From: Muscardinus avellanarius
Taxonomy: Eukaryota > Chordata > Mammalia > Rodentia > Gliridae
DNA: 64,000 nucleotides
Assembly (NCBI GenBank): GCA_963383645.1
Contig: OY726566.1
Location: 99,030,302 to 99,094,301 of the forward strand
Direction: 5' to 3'
Under the pieces are notes generated by a model that had not been told where the DNA came from, ran no database searches, and saw only the letters and a list, made by a program, of their open reading frames with translations. Shown piece by piece: positions 52,061 through 62,044 of this stretch. How positions within the stretch are numbered: the first letter of the stretch is position 1; every line of letters starts with the position of its first letter. A program made the translations under genes and the position numbers.

Positions 52061-52667
52061 GAAAAAGAAAAAGAAATGAAATAAAATTAAATTAAAATAA
52101 ATTAAGTGCATGTAAGGACCAGAAAGATCTTTTTTGGTTTCATATTTGAATGAAACATCCAAACTACTATAACAACTATTATGATTTTTGAAACTAGAAT
52201 AATCCCAGCCCTGCAAATTTCTTTCAATTACTCTTCTTTTACTCTCCGACTGGTTTCTTTCCCTCTTTTATCCTGCCTTTAAAGCAAGCACTAAATATTT
52301 ATTTAGAAAGTTTTCACTCGTGTCAGAACTACAAAACCCACATGGTTTGGACAAGAGGCCAGTGCTCAAATAGAAAAACGGTTCCTTGGACTCTCAGACA
52401 AAAGAAATACAGTTTGCACTTTGATCAAACAAAACAAATGACACAGTAATAAGTAAAACATTTGAATGGCAGATGACTTTTTTCTTATCCCTTTGTATTT
52501 ATTCTGATGGGTGAGTTAGGCAGCTGGATTCTAAATTAAATTTGCATGAATTTGTGGACGTTAAGAAATTGTGTGACAAGGAACTGCACAGTTGATTGAT
52601 ATGCATTCTAGACTTTATATTGGGTTCTCCATTACAGAAGAAGGAAAGAAAGAAAAGAAAAGAAAAA
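52061..52667. other. A+T-rich unique sequence
   Basis: Nothing recognised. Confidence 0.45.
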
Positions 52668-52735
52668 AACTGGGTATAGTGGCACACGCCTGTAATCCCA
52701 GTACTTTGGAGGCAAAGACTGAAGGATAAGAGAGG
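52668..52735 (+). repeat. B1 5' fragment
   Basis: ACTGGGTATAGTGGCACACG through GGAGGCAAAGACTGAAGG; 3' truncated. Confidence 0.65.
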
Positions 52736-52771
52736 GAGAATAATTATAAATGAGCTTTAAAATGAGAAATC

Positions 52772-53185
52772 ATGCTGGGCATGGTGGCCTGTGCTTGTAA
52801 TCTCAGTACCTGGGAGGCTGAGACCGGAGGATTGCAGGTTCAAGGCCAGCCTCAGCAATTTAATGAGGCCCTCAGCAATTTAGTGAGACCTTGTTTCAAA
52901 ATAAAACATAGGCCAGGTGTGGTGATGCACGCTGTCATTCCAGCATCTGGGAGGCCGAGACAGGAGGATTGCGGTTCGCGGACAGCCTCGGCTACTTAGG
53001 CCCTCTGCAACTTAGTGAGACCCTGTTTCAAAATAAAGAATAAAAAATAGGGTTGGGGGTGTAGCTCAAAGGCAGAATGCCCCTGGGTTCCATTCCCAGT
53101 ATCAATCAATCAATCAATAGAATAGAATAGGGCTGGGGGTGTGGTCAGAGGTAGGACACCTCTTGGTCCAATTCCCAGTATTGTA
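52772..53185 (+). repeat. outer B1-dID SINE interrupted in its linker
   Basis: B1 half at 52772-52910 and dID half at 53128-53185 (GGGCTGGGGGTGTGGTCAGA) with another SINE of the same orientation between them. Confidence 0.8.
52912..53127 (+). repeat. inner B1-dID SINE, nested, with (CAAT)n tail
   Basis: Full dimer with the GGTTCGCGGACAGCCTCGGC variant, CCCAGTATCAATCAATCAATCAAT tail. It sits exactly in the A-rich linker of the outer copy. Confidence 0.85.
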
Positions 53186-53811
53186 AAACAAACAAAGTCT
53201 ACAAAAATAGAAACATTGGTAGAATGAAAGCCATTAAAATAGCACAGGCTCCAACAGCTGAGAAATGCTAATTTGGCCAACCACAATGGAAGTTTCTTTT
53301 TCTCTTTGCCCACCGGTGTGGGCGTTCAGCAGGTGGCCTTCCGCACAGCGGTCCCCACCTGTGAGTGGAGCCCACAGGTCCTCTGCCTCCAGCTGGCGGG
53401 CGGGAGAGAGTGGAGCCTCCCCTGTGGGAGGCGTTCAGGGCCAGCCAGGAGAGGAGCCTTATCTCTGGTCCACACGCCATGGGCAGCACTCACCCTCGTG
53501 GTTACATCTAACCACAAGAGGCCTGGGGATGACTGAATATGGTCACAGCGCCTAAAAATAATGGGTTTCAACCATGGCCAGCGGTCCAGGGGAAGTGTCT
53601 GTGATGTGTTAGTAGCTGAGAAGAGTAAGTTTCCGAGTGAGGTGCGTCATCTAATACTCATAAAAGAAATGTAAAAATCCCTAGCTGCACTGTGTATCTT
53701 TGTATAATCCTGGTAAAAGCTGCAGTAGGCTGACACCCTCTGGGTCCTGCATATTTATTACTACAGGGGCTGGGAATGGAGATGTTGGCAGACATATGGG
53801 ACTATCATCTT
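53186..53811. other. unique sequence, no supported gene
   Basis: Open frames up to 96 codons at 53.27-53.57 kb on both strands, none with recognisable motif or splice context. Confidence 0.45.
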
Positions 53812-53863
53812 TTCTTTCCTTCCTTCCTTCCTTCTTTCCTTCCTTCCTTCCTTTTCTTCTTCT

Positions 53864-53895
<32 letters not shown>

Positions 53896-53957
53896 TTCTT
53901 CTTCTTCTTCTTCTTCTTCTTCTTTTTCTTCTTCCTCCTCTTCCTCCTCCTCCTCCT

Positions 53958-54017
<60 letters not shown>

Positions 54018-54038
54018 TCTCCCTCTCTCTCTCTCTCC
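53812..54038. repeat. (CCTT)n-(TTC)n-(TC)n polypyrimidine array
   Basis: 227 bp of almost pure C/T in three blocks: CCTT units to 53853, about 30 TTC units to 53938, and TC units to 54038. It joins a SINE head. Prone to triplex formation. Confidence 0.93.
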
Positions 54039-54043
54039 TTTCT

Positions 54044-54240
54044 TTGTTTTGTTGGTGGTACTGAAGATTTAACCCAGAGGTGTTCTACCTCTGAGTTAAA
54101 CCACCAGCCCTATTATATTTTTTTTTTTTTATTTTGAAACAAGGTCTCACTAAATTATAGTGTGCTGGCCTTGAACCTGCCATCCTCCAGTCCCAGCCTC
54201 CCAAGTACTGGAATTATATGCACGCACACCGCACCTGGCT
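54044..54240 (-). repeat. B1-dID SINE
   Basis: Antisense dimer with T-run linker. Confidence 0.83.
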
Positions 54241-54419
54241 GAGACTATTAACTTTTCCTTTGCACATTTAAAATATTTTTTCTGTTTCTAGTAATGCTCA
54301 TAGACCAATAGTGGAATTTTAGAATTTCAAGTATGATTTTAAAATCAAAATAAAGAGACATTTAATAATGACATGTATAAATGAATCACATGGTCTTTGT
54401 GCAGTTGATAGTTTTTTTA

Positions 54420-54532
54420 AAATTTGGAAGCAGGATCTCTTAAGTCAGCATGGCTGGCTTCTAACCTGTGCAATCCTCCTGTCTTCACCTCCCAAGCGTG
54501 GGGATTACAAGCGTGTGCCACCACGCCAGGCC
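54420..54532 (-). repeat. B1 half, 'cttaagag' subfamily type
   Basis: TTGGAAGCAGGATCTCTTAA, GTCAGCATGGCTGGCTTCTA to GTGCCACCACGCCAGGCC. No dID half. Confidence 0.75.
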
Positions 54533-54548
54533 TGAATAGTGAAGCAAA

Positions 54549-54773
54549 GCCGGGCATGGTGGTGCACGCTTGTAATCCCAGCATTCGGGAGGCTGAGACC
54601 GGAGGATCACGGTTCGCAGACAGCCTCAGCTACTTAGTGAGGCTCTCTGCAACTCAGTGAGACCTGGTTTCAAAATAAAGAATAAAAAATAGGGCAGGGG
54701 CTGTAGCTCGGAGGTTGAATGCCCCTGGGTTCCATCCTCAGACCCACAAAAAATAAATAAATAAATAAAATAA
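54549..54773 (+). repeat. B1-dID SINE with perfect duplication
   Basis: Flanked by AATAGTGAAGCAAA at 54535-54548 and 54774-54787. Tail is (AAAT)n. The 3' end reads CCTCAGACCCACA, a variant shared with 55.1 and 57.4 kb. Confidence 0.92.
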
Positions 54774-54892
54774 AATAGTGAAGCAAACCATATGTGTGTA
54801 TAGGATATCCTACACTCCATAGAGAGTTCACATTAAGGTGTTGATTCCACACTTAGCAAGTTAGCCCCTCATTAGAAATGTAAATTACCATC

Positions 54893-55098
54893 AGGCCTTG
54901 GTGGCGCACACTTGTGATCCCAGCATTTGGGAGGCTGAGACCAGAGGAAAGTGGTTCACGGACAGCCTCAGCTACTTAGTGAGGCCCTCCGCAACTTAGT
55001 GAGACCCTGTTTCAAAATAAAGTATAAAAAAATAGGGCTAGGGGTGTAGCTCAGAGGTCAAATGCACCTGGGTTCAATTCCCAGACCTGTCCCCCCAA
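54893..55098 (+). repeat. B1-dID SINE
   Basis: GTAA(A/G)TTACCA occurs on both sides. 3' end CCCAGACCTGTCCCCCC then A tail. Confidence 0.87.
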
Positions 55099-55129
55099 AA
55101 AAAGTAAGTTACCAGTTTTGTGCATATCA

Positions 55130-55269
55130 ATCCCAGCACTTTTTATTTTTGTTTTGAAACAGGATCTTGTTAGGTTGCTGAGAATCTCAGTAAATTGCTG
55201 AGGCAGGTCTCAAACCTCTGATCCTCCTGTCTTAGCCTCCCAAGTACTGGGATTATGGTCCGTGTGTCA
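55130..55269 (-). repeat. B1 half inserted without its dID half
   Basis: A perfect 17-bp duplication CAGTTTTGTGCATATCA at 55113-55129 and 55270-55286 brackets a copy that starts at the linker, so it was integrated already lacking nearly all of the dID half. Confidence 0.9.
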
Positions 55270-55448
55270 CCACGCCCAGCAGTTTTGTGCATATCAGAAG
55301 GTAAGTGTTCTGAATCTAAATATTCAGGCCCTAGAAGGACATAACTCTCTATCTTCCAGATTAATACTTTAATATTCTAATTTGAGAGGAAAACAAGAGT
55401 AGTCTATGCTCTAGTGGCTGTATTAATCAACTTTTAAAAAATTATTTC

Positions 55449-55634
55449 TTGCTAGTACTGGGGGGTGGAACCCAGGGGCTTTTCTACCTCTGGGCTATAC
55501 TCCCAGACTTATTTTTTACTTTATTTGGAAACAGGGTCTCACTAAGTAGCAGAGGCTGGTTTCAAACCTGTGTGATCCTCCTGTCTCAGCCTCCCAAGCG
55601 CTGGTATTACAAGCCTGGGCCACCATGCCCAGCC
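55449..55634 (-). repeat. B1-dID SINE
   Basis: TTAATCA(A/G)CTTTT on both sides. One TTAGTGAG segment is missing in the B1 half. Confidence 0.87.
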
Positions 55635-55639
55635 TTAAT

Positions 55640-56160
55640 CAGCTTTTTGTTGCTGTGATAGAATATTTGAGAAAAACAATGAAATGAAGGAAGTACTTAT
55701 TTTGGTTCATGGTCTCACATTTCAGTCCAAGGTTGGCTGGCTCCATCGCTGCAAGCCTGTGGTGAGGCAGGGCACCAAGGGAGGGCTGGGAGCACAGCTG
55801 CCCACCCCAGGGTGGCTAAAAAGCAGAGCAGGAGGTGGCTGGGGACAAGCCCTAGTCCCCGAGGGCACATCTTCAAAGACCCACTCCCTTTAGGGCTCTA
55901 CTTCCTACAGTTTCTACCATCCCAACAGTCTGTTCAGCTGGGCATCCATCAGCAGCTCAATCCACCCATGAGATCAGAGGCCTGGCAATCGAAAAATGTC
56001 CCCAGATCCCCCCGGCCTCTGAAATACCCTGGGGACCAAGCCTTCAGGGGACATGGCAGATCTAGATCAGCACAGCTGGGGGGAATCCCTTCAGCAGATC
56101 CTGCTAACATTGGGGTGGGCACCTCAGACTTACCAGAAGCACAAGGCTGAGACCTGGGCC
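55640..56160. repeat. ancient LTR-like interspersed repeat, class unassigned
   Basis: TTGTTGCTGTGATAGAATAT, TATTTTGGTTCATGGTCTCA, GGTTGGCTGGCTCCATCGCT, CAATCCACCCATGAGATCAG, and GGGGACCAAGCCTTCAGGGG follow in order a dispersed mammalian repeat that I recall but cannot name with certainty. It has no coding potential. Confidence 0.5.
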
Positions 56161-56279
56161 CCCCAACCCCAACCATAGGGATTCTTCAACTTCAGGCATC
56201 AGTCAAATGTCAGTCATTTCAGTCAAATTTTCTGTAGATCCTGGCCCAACATCTGAGTGAGGCGTACTGACAAGAGAAA

Positions 56280-56396
56280 CGGCCTCAGTTATGTAGAGAC
56301 TCTCAGAAACCTAGCGAGACCCTGTTTCAAAACAAAAAAATAATAAAGGCTGGGGGTGCAGCTCGAAGGTAAAATGCCCCGAGTTCAAATGTTGGC

Positions 56397-56440
<44 letters not shown>
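56280..56440 (+). repeat. 5'-truncated B1-dID SINE and (CA)n tail
   Basis: It starts in the middle of the B1 half (GGCCTCAGTTATGTAGAGAC), dID half to GTTGGCAACACAC, then CA units to 56439. Confidence 0.82.
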
Positions 56441-56442
<2 letters not shown>

Positions 56443-56981
56443 GAGTGGGTTCTAGGTAGTTATTCTTGAGGGATTGTATATATACAGCGAGGTCAGGAAA
56501 ACGGCTAGCCAGGCCCCTTTAGTCGCCAGGAGTGTGGGCAGTGACAGGGATGGGATGCTCGGTCCATTCTGGCGGCCACAGGTGCCTGAGTTTGCTCTGC
56601 AAGCTTTGGCTTCTAGGCCAACTCTGCTGGAAAAGCTGAAGGGGGAGGGGAGGACTTGCACCCTCTCCTCCAGGAGAGAAGGCCTGGAAACGCACCTGCT
56701 AAGTGGTCAGCACTGCTGAGCACCGTTCCAGGCCCCGATGAGAGAACTTCAAGAGGAAGTGAGGCCAAATGGTGAAGGAAGGGTGGTGCGGATGTGGAGG
56801 GCATTATTTGACTGGCTCAAGGAGGGTCACGTGTGCTTTTGTCTGCAGCCTGCAACTAGGCAAGATGTTCAGACCAGGTCATGTGTCTAAATACGCAGTT
56901 GAATGGCTATCTACTGTGTGAACGGCAGAAAGCAAAAACAGAACAAAACAGCATAAAATATTCTTCCAGGAATTCTAGCAG
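56441..56981. other. unique sequence
   Basis: Nothing recognised. Confidence 0.45.
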
Positions 56982-56998
56982 TCATTAATACAATTTTT

Positions 56999-57203
56999 TT
57001 TCCAGTACTGGGAATCAAACTCAGGGGGCATTCTACCTCCAAGCTCTACCCCTATCCCTATTTTTTATTCTTTATTTTGAAACAGGGTTTCACCAAGTTG
57101 CAGAGGGCCTCACTAAGTAGCTGAGGCTGGCTGCGAACCTGTGATCCTCTGGTCTCAATCTTCTAATTCCTGGGATTACAAGTGTGTGCCACCATGCCTG
57201 GCT
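56999..57203 (-). repeat. B1-dID SINE with perfect duplication
   Basis: TCATTAATACAATTTTT at 56982-56998 and 57204-57220 (17 bp). Confidence 0.92.
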
Positions 57204-57235
57204 TCATTAATACAATTTTTAAAAGTATTTATTGG

Positions 57236-57439
57236 GCGTGGTGGCACAGGCTTGTAATCCTAGCATTCGGGAGGCTGGGACAGGAGGATTGCGGTTCGCG
57301 GACAGCCTCAGCTACTTAGTGAGGCCCTCTGCAACTCAGTGGAGACCCTGTTTCAAAATCAAGAATAAAAAATAGGGCTGGAGGTGTAGCTCTCAGAGGT
57401 CAAATGCCCCTGGGTTCCATCCTCAGACCTGAAAAAAAA
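57236..57439 (+). repeat. B1-dID SINE with perfect duplication
   Basis: AAAAGTATTTATTGG at 57221-57235 and 57440-57454. The element starts one base after a preceding duplication, so two insertions used neighbouring A/T-rich sites. Confidence 0.92.
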
Positions 57440-57454
57440 AAAAGTATTTATTGG

Positions 57455-57620
57455 AGCTGGGCATGGTGGCTAATCTTAGTACTTAGGAGGCTGAGATAGG
57501 AGGATTCCAGGTTCAAGGCTCGCAACTCAGCAGAGATCCTATTTCAAAATAAAAGCAAACAGGTTTGGGGAGTAGCTCAGAAGTAGAATATCCCTGGGTT
57601 CAATCCTCAGTACCAAAAAA
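57455..57620 (+). repeat. B1-dID SINE, internally shortened
   Basis: AGCTGGGCATGGTGGCTAAT, with loss of bases in both B1 box regions, AAAAGCAAACAGGTTTGGGG linker and GTACCAAAAAAAG tail. Confidence 0.82.
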
Positions 57621-58209
57621 AGAAGAAAAAAAAAAGACTTAATAGAAGTTAGGAATATTGCTTGAACATCTCTGCCTCAAACTTATAGGTTTTTTTAAAA
57701 TTAGGAAGTATTTTTTTGAACACCTACATGTGCAGACACCATGTTACTTCGCAGCATACATCAGTGAACACCTTTTCACAATTTTGTAATAAAAGGCAAA
57801 GCAGAGGCACACGTGCGGTATGAGTGTGAGGCCAAATAGTAAGTGGAGATTGTTGACTCTGGCGATGGAAAGCTCACAGTCTGCTGAAATCGTCGAGGAA
57901 AGCTACAATTCTAAGCCGATATGGATTTGGTTTAGGGAGGCGGAGGGGCAAGAAGCACATCTTGCCGGGGCGGGCTCGCGTGATACAGGCTGTGGCGCCC
58001 GCGGGGCCGGTGAGGATAGCAACGCTCTTCAGGGCCCGGGCTGAGGCCAGGCTGATCCTAGCACAAAGCCATCATCCCTCCTCCTTTTCCCTCTCTCCTG
58101 CCTTTTCTTGTGAATCGGGGTTCATGCTTTCCTATTGACTTGCTCATCCAAAGACCTTTTATTGGGGCATTTCTCTACCAAGAAGTGGCAAAGACAGCCG
58201 GGAAGTTGT
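57621..58209. other. unique sequence
   Basis: No supported element. A small G+C-rich patch at 57.96-58.04 kb. Confidence 0.45.
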
Positions 58210-58575
58210 ACTGTGTGTGTGTGTTCATGTACACATGTGTTTATGCATGTGTGCTGGTGTGTGTTTATATATCTGTGCTCATGTGTGTATACTCACATGT
58301 GCTTATGTGTGTGTCCATGTGTTTGTGTTTGGGTGCTTGTGTATTCTTGCATATGTGTTGATGCATGTTTATACGTGCACACGTGTATTTGTGTATGCCC
58401 ACACATGCTTAAGTATGCATACTCATGCGTGTTTATGTGTATGCACATGTGTATGTGTGGGTGTCCACACGTTTCAGCATGTGTTTATGTGTGTACACAT
58501 GTGTGCTTGTGTGTGCCCACACATGTTTGAGTATGTGCGCTCATGTGTGTTTGTGTGTGTGCACGTACACGCACA
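58210..58575. repeat. TG-rich variant array, about 365 bp
   Basis: A degenerate array of TGTGTG, TGTGTTTATG, CACATGTGT and TGCATGTGT units. Purine-pyrimidine alternation dominates. It gives Cys/Val/Met-rich frames of up to 141 codons (58217-58642) that are not genes. Confidence 0.85.
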
Positions 58576-59095
58576 TCTGCCCACTGATGGTTGGCCTGAG
58601 GCATTCTTACTGGGGATGCAGAAAACCTTTTGTGGTTTGTAATTCCTGATGACACACCTCCTGGTCTTGGAAGGATCCCTTTCCCAGCCAGCCTGACGTC
58701 TCATCTCTCCCCAGCTCAGAGTTGACGTGTTCCTCCTGTCTCCTGGCCCCACCTCGCCTTCCTCCTCTTCTGCCGTGTCTCATCCTCTCCACCTACCGGG
58801 CCCCATCGCCGCTCAGTGTTCAGCCCCACCAGCCTCCGCCACGCGTTCTTCTCCAGTAGGAAACGCACCTGAGGAGCCTCCGTACCTCCCTTCACCTCTC
58901 CATCACTTGTTAATGCTCAGGAGGAGAGTGTAATATATCCCTTTGAGAATGTGACGGAGCCCTTGAGTCCTGGACGCAGACACAAAAATTTGCGTCTAAT
59001 TTTGGGGTGCTAGGGTTCCCCTGAAAACATTGCTTTTCTAGATCATGGTTGTTTGGTACAAATCATATATTTCAATGCTTTAAAATATACTTGTA
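58576..59095. other. unique sequence
   Basis: Pyrimidine-rich at 58.68-58.93 kb. No exon supported. Confidence 0.45.
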
Positions 59096-59304
59096 GCTGG
59101 GTGTGGTGGCGCATGCTTGTAATCCCAGCACTTGGGAGGCTGAGACAGGAGGATCGCACAGGTTCGAAGCCAGACTCAGCTACTTAGTGAGGCTCTCAGC
59201 AACTTAGTGAGACCCTGTTTCCAAACAAAGTATAAAAATAGGTCTGGGAGTATAGCCCGGAGGTAGAAAAGCCCCTGATTCCACCCTCAGTACCACAAAA
59301 AAAT

Positions 59305-59353
<49 letters not shown>
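59096..59353 (+). repeat. B1-dID SINE, intermediate subfamily, with (CA)n tail
   Basis: AGGTCTGGGAGTATAGCCCG in the right half as in 24643-24863, and the full B1 half. Tail AAAAAAATTA then 23 CA units (59306-59353). Confidence 0.9.
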
Positions 59354-59356
<3 letters not shown>

Positions 59357-59454
59357 CCTTGAGGATAAGACTGTTTTAGAAATGTTTGGTATCACTCACA
59401 GAACTTGGTAGAATGTGGCACACATAAGGGTATTTAATAAAAAATGAAGCTAGG

Positions 59455-59612
59455 AGCCAGGCATGGTGGCACACACCTGTAATCCCAGTACTTGGGAGAC
59501 GGAGACAGGAAGATCACAGCCTCAGCAACCTAGCAAGACTCTGTTACAAAATAAAAAATGAAATAAGTCTGGGATATCGCTTGGAAGTAGAATATTCTTG
59601 AGTTCAATCCCC

Positions 59613-59651
<39 letters not shown>
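59455..59651 (+). repeat. B1-dID SINE with (CA)n tail
   Basis: Dimer shortened in the B1 half (CACAGCCTCAGCAACC). The CA array begins at 59617. Confidence 0.87.
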
Positions 59652-59656
<5 letters not shown>

Positions 59657-59657
59657 C

Positions 59658-60065
59658 AGGCGTGGTGGCGCACACCTGTATCCTAGGACTTGGGAGACAG
59701 GAAGATCACAGGTTGGAAACCAGCCTCAGCAACGTACTAAAACTCTCAGCAACCTAGTGACACCCTATTTCAAAACAATTTTTGTGTGTGTGTGGTACTG
59801 GGGGTGGAACCCAGGGGCTTTTCTACCTCCGGGCTACACCCTCAGTCATATTTTATACTTTATTTGGAAACAGGGTCTCACTAAGTTGCTGAGACCCTCA
59901 CTAAGTAGCTGAGGCTGGTTTCCAACCCGTGCGATCCTCCTGTCTCAGCCTCCCAAGCGCGGGGATTACAAGTGTGCGCCACTATGCCCGGCTTCAAAAC
60001 AATTTTTTTAAATGGCTAGAGGTACACCTCAGAGGTAGAATGCCCCTGGATTCAATCCCCATACA
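59658..60065 (+). repeat. outer B1-dID SINE interrupted in its linker
   Basis: B1 half at 59658-59768 and dID half at 60010-60065 (TGGCTAGAGGTACACCTCAG ... TTCAATCCCCATACATAC). Confidence 0.87.
59784..59992 (-). repeat. inner B1-dID SINE, nested, opposite orientation
   Basis: Bounded by a perfect 15-bp duplication TTCAAAACAATTTTT at 59769-59783 and 59993-60007 inside the outer linker. Head has a short TG run. Confidence 0.93.
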
Positions 60066-60084
60066 TACATAAATAAATAACATG

Positions 60085-60440
60085 ATAAACTGTAGTACGT
60101 TTGGATGATGGAAAATCATTCAGTGGTAAAAGTAAACGAGATAGAAAGCCACAAAACAGACCTGGAGGGAGCTCAGACGATACTGCCGAGAGAGGCCAAG
60201 CTGAAGCGCCACAGGCTGTATGATCCTGACTGTGTGAGATTCCAGAAAAGGCAACCATAGGGGAGACATCGTGAAGGTCAGTGCTGCGGGGATGGGCAGG
60301 AGGTGGAGGCCGGGAGGGATGAAGACGGAGCACAGAGGGTTTTAGGGCAGTGAAACTATTTTGTGGCTTATTGCAATGGATACACCATGATACATTTGTC
60401 AAAACTCCTAGAACTTACAGCTCAAAGAGCGAACCCCAGT
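60085..60440 (+). repeat. L1 (old) 3' end
   Basis: Same architecture as 9330-9715: GGAGGGAGCTCAGACGATAC, GAGAGGCCAAGCTGAAGCGC, GTATGATCCTGACTGTGTGA, TTGTGGCTTATTGCAATGGA. Diverged. Confidence 0.6.
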
Positions 60441-60455
60441 GTAAATGATGTAAAA

Positions 60456-60600
60456 GAGTCCAAGTTCGAGGCCAGCCTCAGCAACTTAGTGAAACCCTTT
60501 TCCAAATAAAAAAATAAGAGCTGGGGATGCAGCCCAGTGGTAGAGGGCTTATCTAGCGTGTTCAAGGCTCTGGGTTTAATTCCCAGTATTTACATACAAA
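60456..60600 (+). repeat. 5'-truncated SINE with full ID-type right half
   Basis: B1 remnant CCAAGTTCGAGGCCAGCCTC, linker, then a right half that keeps the ID segment GAGGGCTTATCTAGCGTG, so it joins a B1 to a complete ID rather than to dID. Confidence 0.72.
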
Positions 60601-60678
60601 TAAAACCCCCAACAACAACAAAGTAAAGTGATGAGGAATAGTACTAAGATTAAAACATTTAAATTAAATTAAAATGTA

Positions 60679-60751
60679 AAAGAGCTGAGAGTGTAGGTCA
60701 GTGGTAGAGTGCCCTGGGGTTCAATCCCCAGTACCACACACACACACACAG
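60679..60751 (+). repeat. ID/dID monomer with short (CA)n
   Basis: GAGCTGAGAGTGTAGGTCAG, GTTCAATCCCCAGTACC, then seven CA units. Confidence 0.72.
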
Positions 60752-61027
60752 GGTATGTTCTCATTATATAGACTCGATCCAGTCCTGATGTCAAGGAAAA
60801 ACTTAACATTTAATGCACAAATTTTAACATAAAAAATCCATTAAAATAGAACTAGTGAGTCTTGCAACCCAGACATGTTGCCATTTAAAAGAGTTCTTTC
60901 TTCTTGGTCTGTTTTTATATTCTTAACGGAAGCTTTGAGGAAAAGCCCTATCTAAGTGGAAGGAAATGAACATTTGGGGCCACAGGAAATCAGCTTAGTG
61001 AGTAACAGAGCCAAGTTCAACGTCTTG

Positions 61028-61248
61028 TTTTTTTATTTTATTTTTGTGGTACTGGGGGTGGAACCCAGGGTCTTTCTATCTCCGGGCTATACTCCCAGAC
61101 CTATTTTTTTTATTTTATTTGGAAACAGGGTCTCGCTAAGTTGCTGAGAGCCTCACTAAGTAGTTGAGGCTGGCTTCAAACCTGTGCGATCCTCCTGTCT
61201 CAGCCTCCCAAGCGCGGGAATTACAAGCGTGCGCCACCACGCCCGGCC
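61028..61248 (-). repeat. B1-dID SINE
   Basis: Well-preserved dimer. AA(C/T)GTCTTGTTTT occurs on both sides. Confidence 0.9.
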
Positions 61249-61584
61249 AATGTCTTGTTTTCAACTTTGAGAGAATATAGTTGGGGTGACTGGTGTGATA
61301 GAGCCCCGCTGTGGTCACACCTGGACTGGCTGCAGCACCCCCTCCCTGCAGCCACAGGCCCACACCTGCAGATTCAACCACTGAGGTAAAAAAATATTCT
61401 AAAAAAAAGTATCTATTCTAAATATGTGCAGATGTTTTAGCCTGTCACAATCCCCTAAACAACACACATTACAACTACTTGCTGGGCATTTACGTTGGAT
61501 TAGGTATTGTAAACAATCGAGAGAGGGAGATCGTGTGTAGGTTCTATGCGAATGTGACACCATTTTTTATAAGGAAGTTGGCCA

Positions 61585-61587
<3 letters not shown>

Positions 61588-61630
<43 letters not shown>
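61588..61630. repeat. (TG)n grown from a SINE tail
   Basis: About 20 TG units ending TGCGCGCAC, at the 3' end of the outer SINE. Confidence 0.9.
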
Positions 61631-61632
<2 letters not shown>

Positions 61633-61639
61633 CATGGTA

Positions 61640-62044
61640 CATGCGCTACTAGGGGTTGAACCCAGGTGTACTCTACCACTGAGCTACACCACAGTCCTTT
61701 TTATTTTTATTTACTTATTTTTGGTATTGGGGATTGAACCCAGGGGCATTCTACCTCTGAGCTATACACCAAACCCTCTATTTTTTATTTTAAAACAAGG
61801 TCTTGCCAAGTTGCCGAGGGTCTTCCTAAATTGCTGAGGCTAGCCTCAATCCTGAGATTCTTCTGTCTTAGTCTCCCAAGTACTGGGATTATAGGCATGA
61901 ACCATTTATGCTTGGCTTATTTTTTATTTTGAAACAAACGGGGTCTTGCTAAGTTCCCACGCACTCACTGGCCTTGAACCTGTGACTCTCCTGTCTCGGC
62001 CTCCCAAATACTGAGACTACAGGCGTGTGCCACCACACTGGGCC
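61640..62044 (-). repeat. outer B1-dID SINE interrupted in its linker
   Basis: dID half at 61640-61700 and B1 half at 61925-62044. A second complete SINE of the same orientation fills the linker. Confidence 0.8.
61716..61918 (-). repeat. inner B1-dID SINE, nested
   Basis: GGTATTGGGGATTGAACCCA ... GGCATGAACCATTTATGCTTGG. TTATTTTT-type sequence precedes and follows it, as expected for a duplicated linker site, but the exact duplication is not resolvable in the A/T-rich text. Confidence 0.82.

Noticed and set aside
58135..58642. 131-141-codon Cys/Val-rich frames that look like a cysteine-rich secreted protein
   Set aside because: They are produced by the TG-rich array, with no signal peptide or splice signal.
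5959..60751. tRNA genes within the ID/dID sequences
   Set aside because: A- and B-box-like motifs are present but no tRNA cloverleaf or mature acceptor stem; these are tRNA-derived SINEs.
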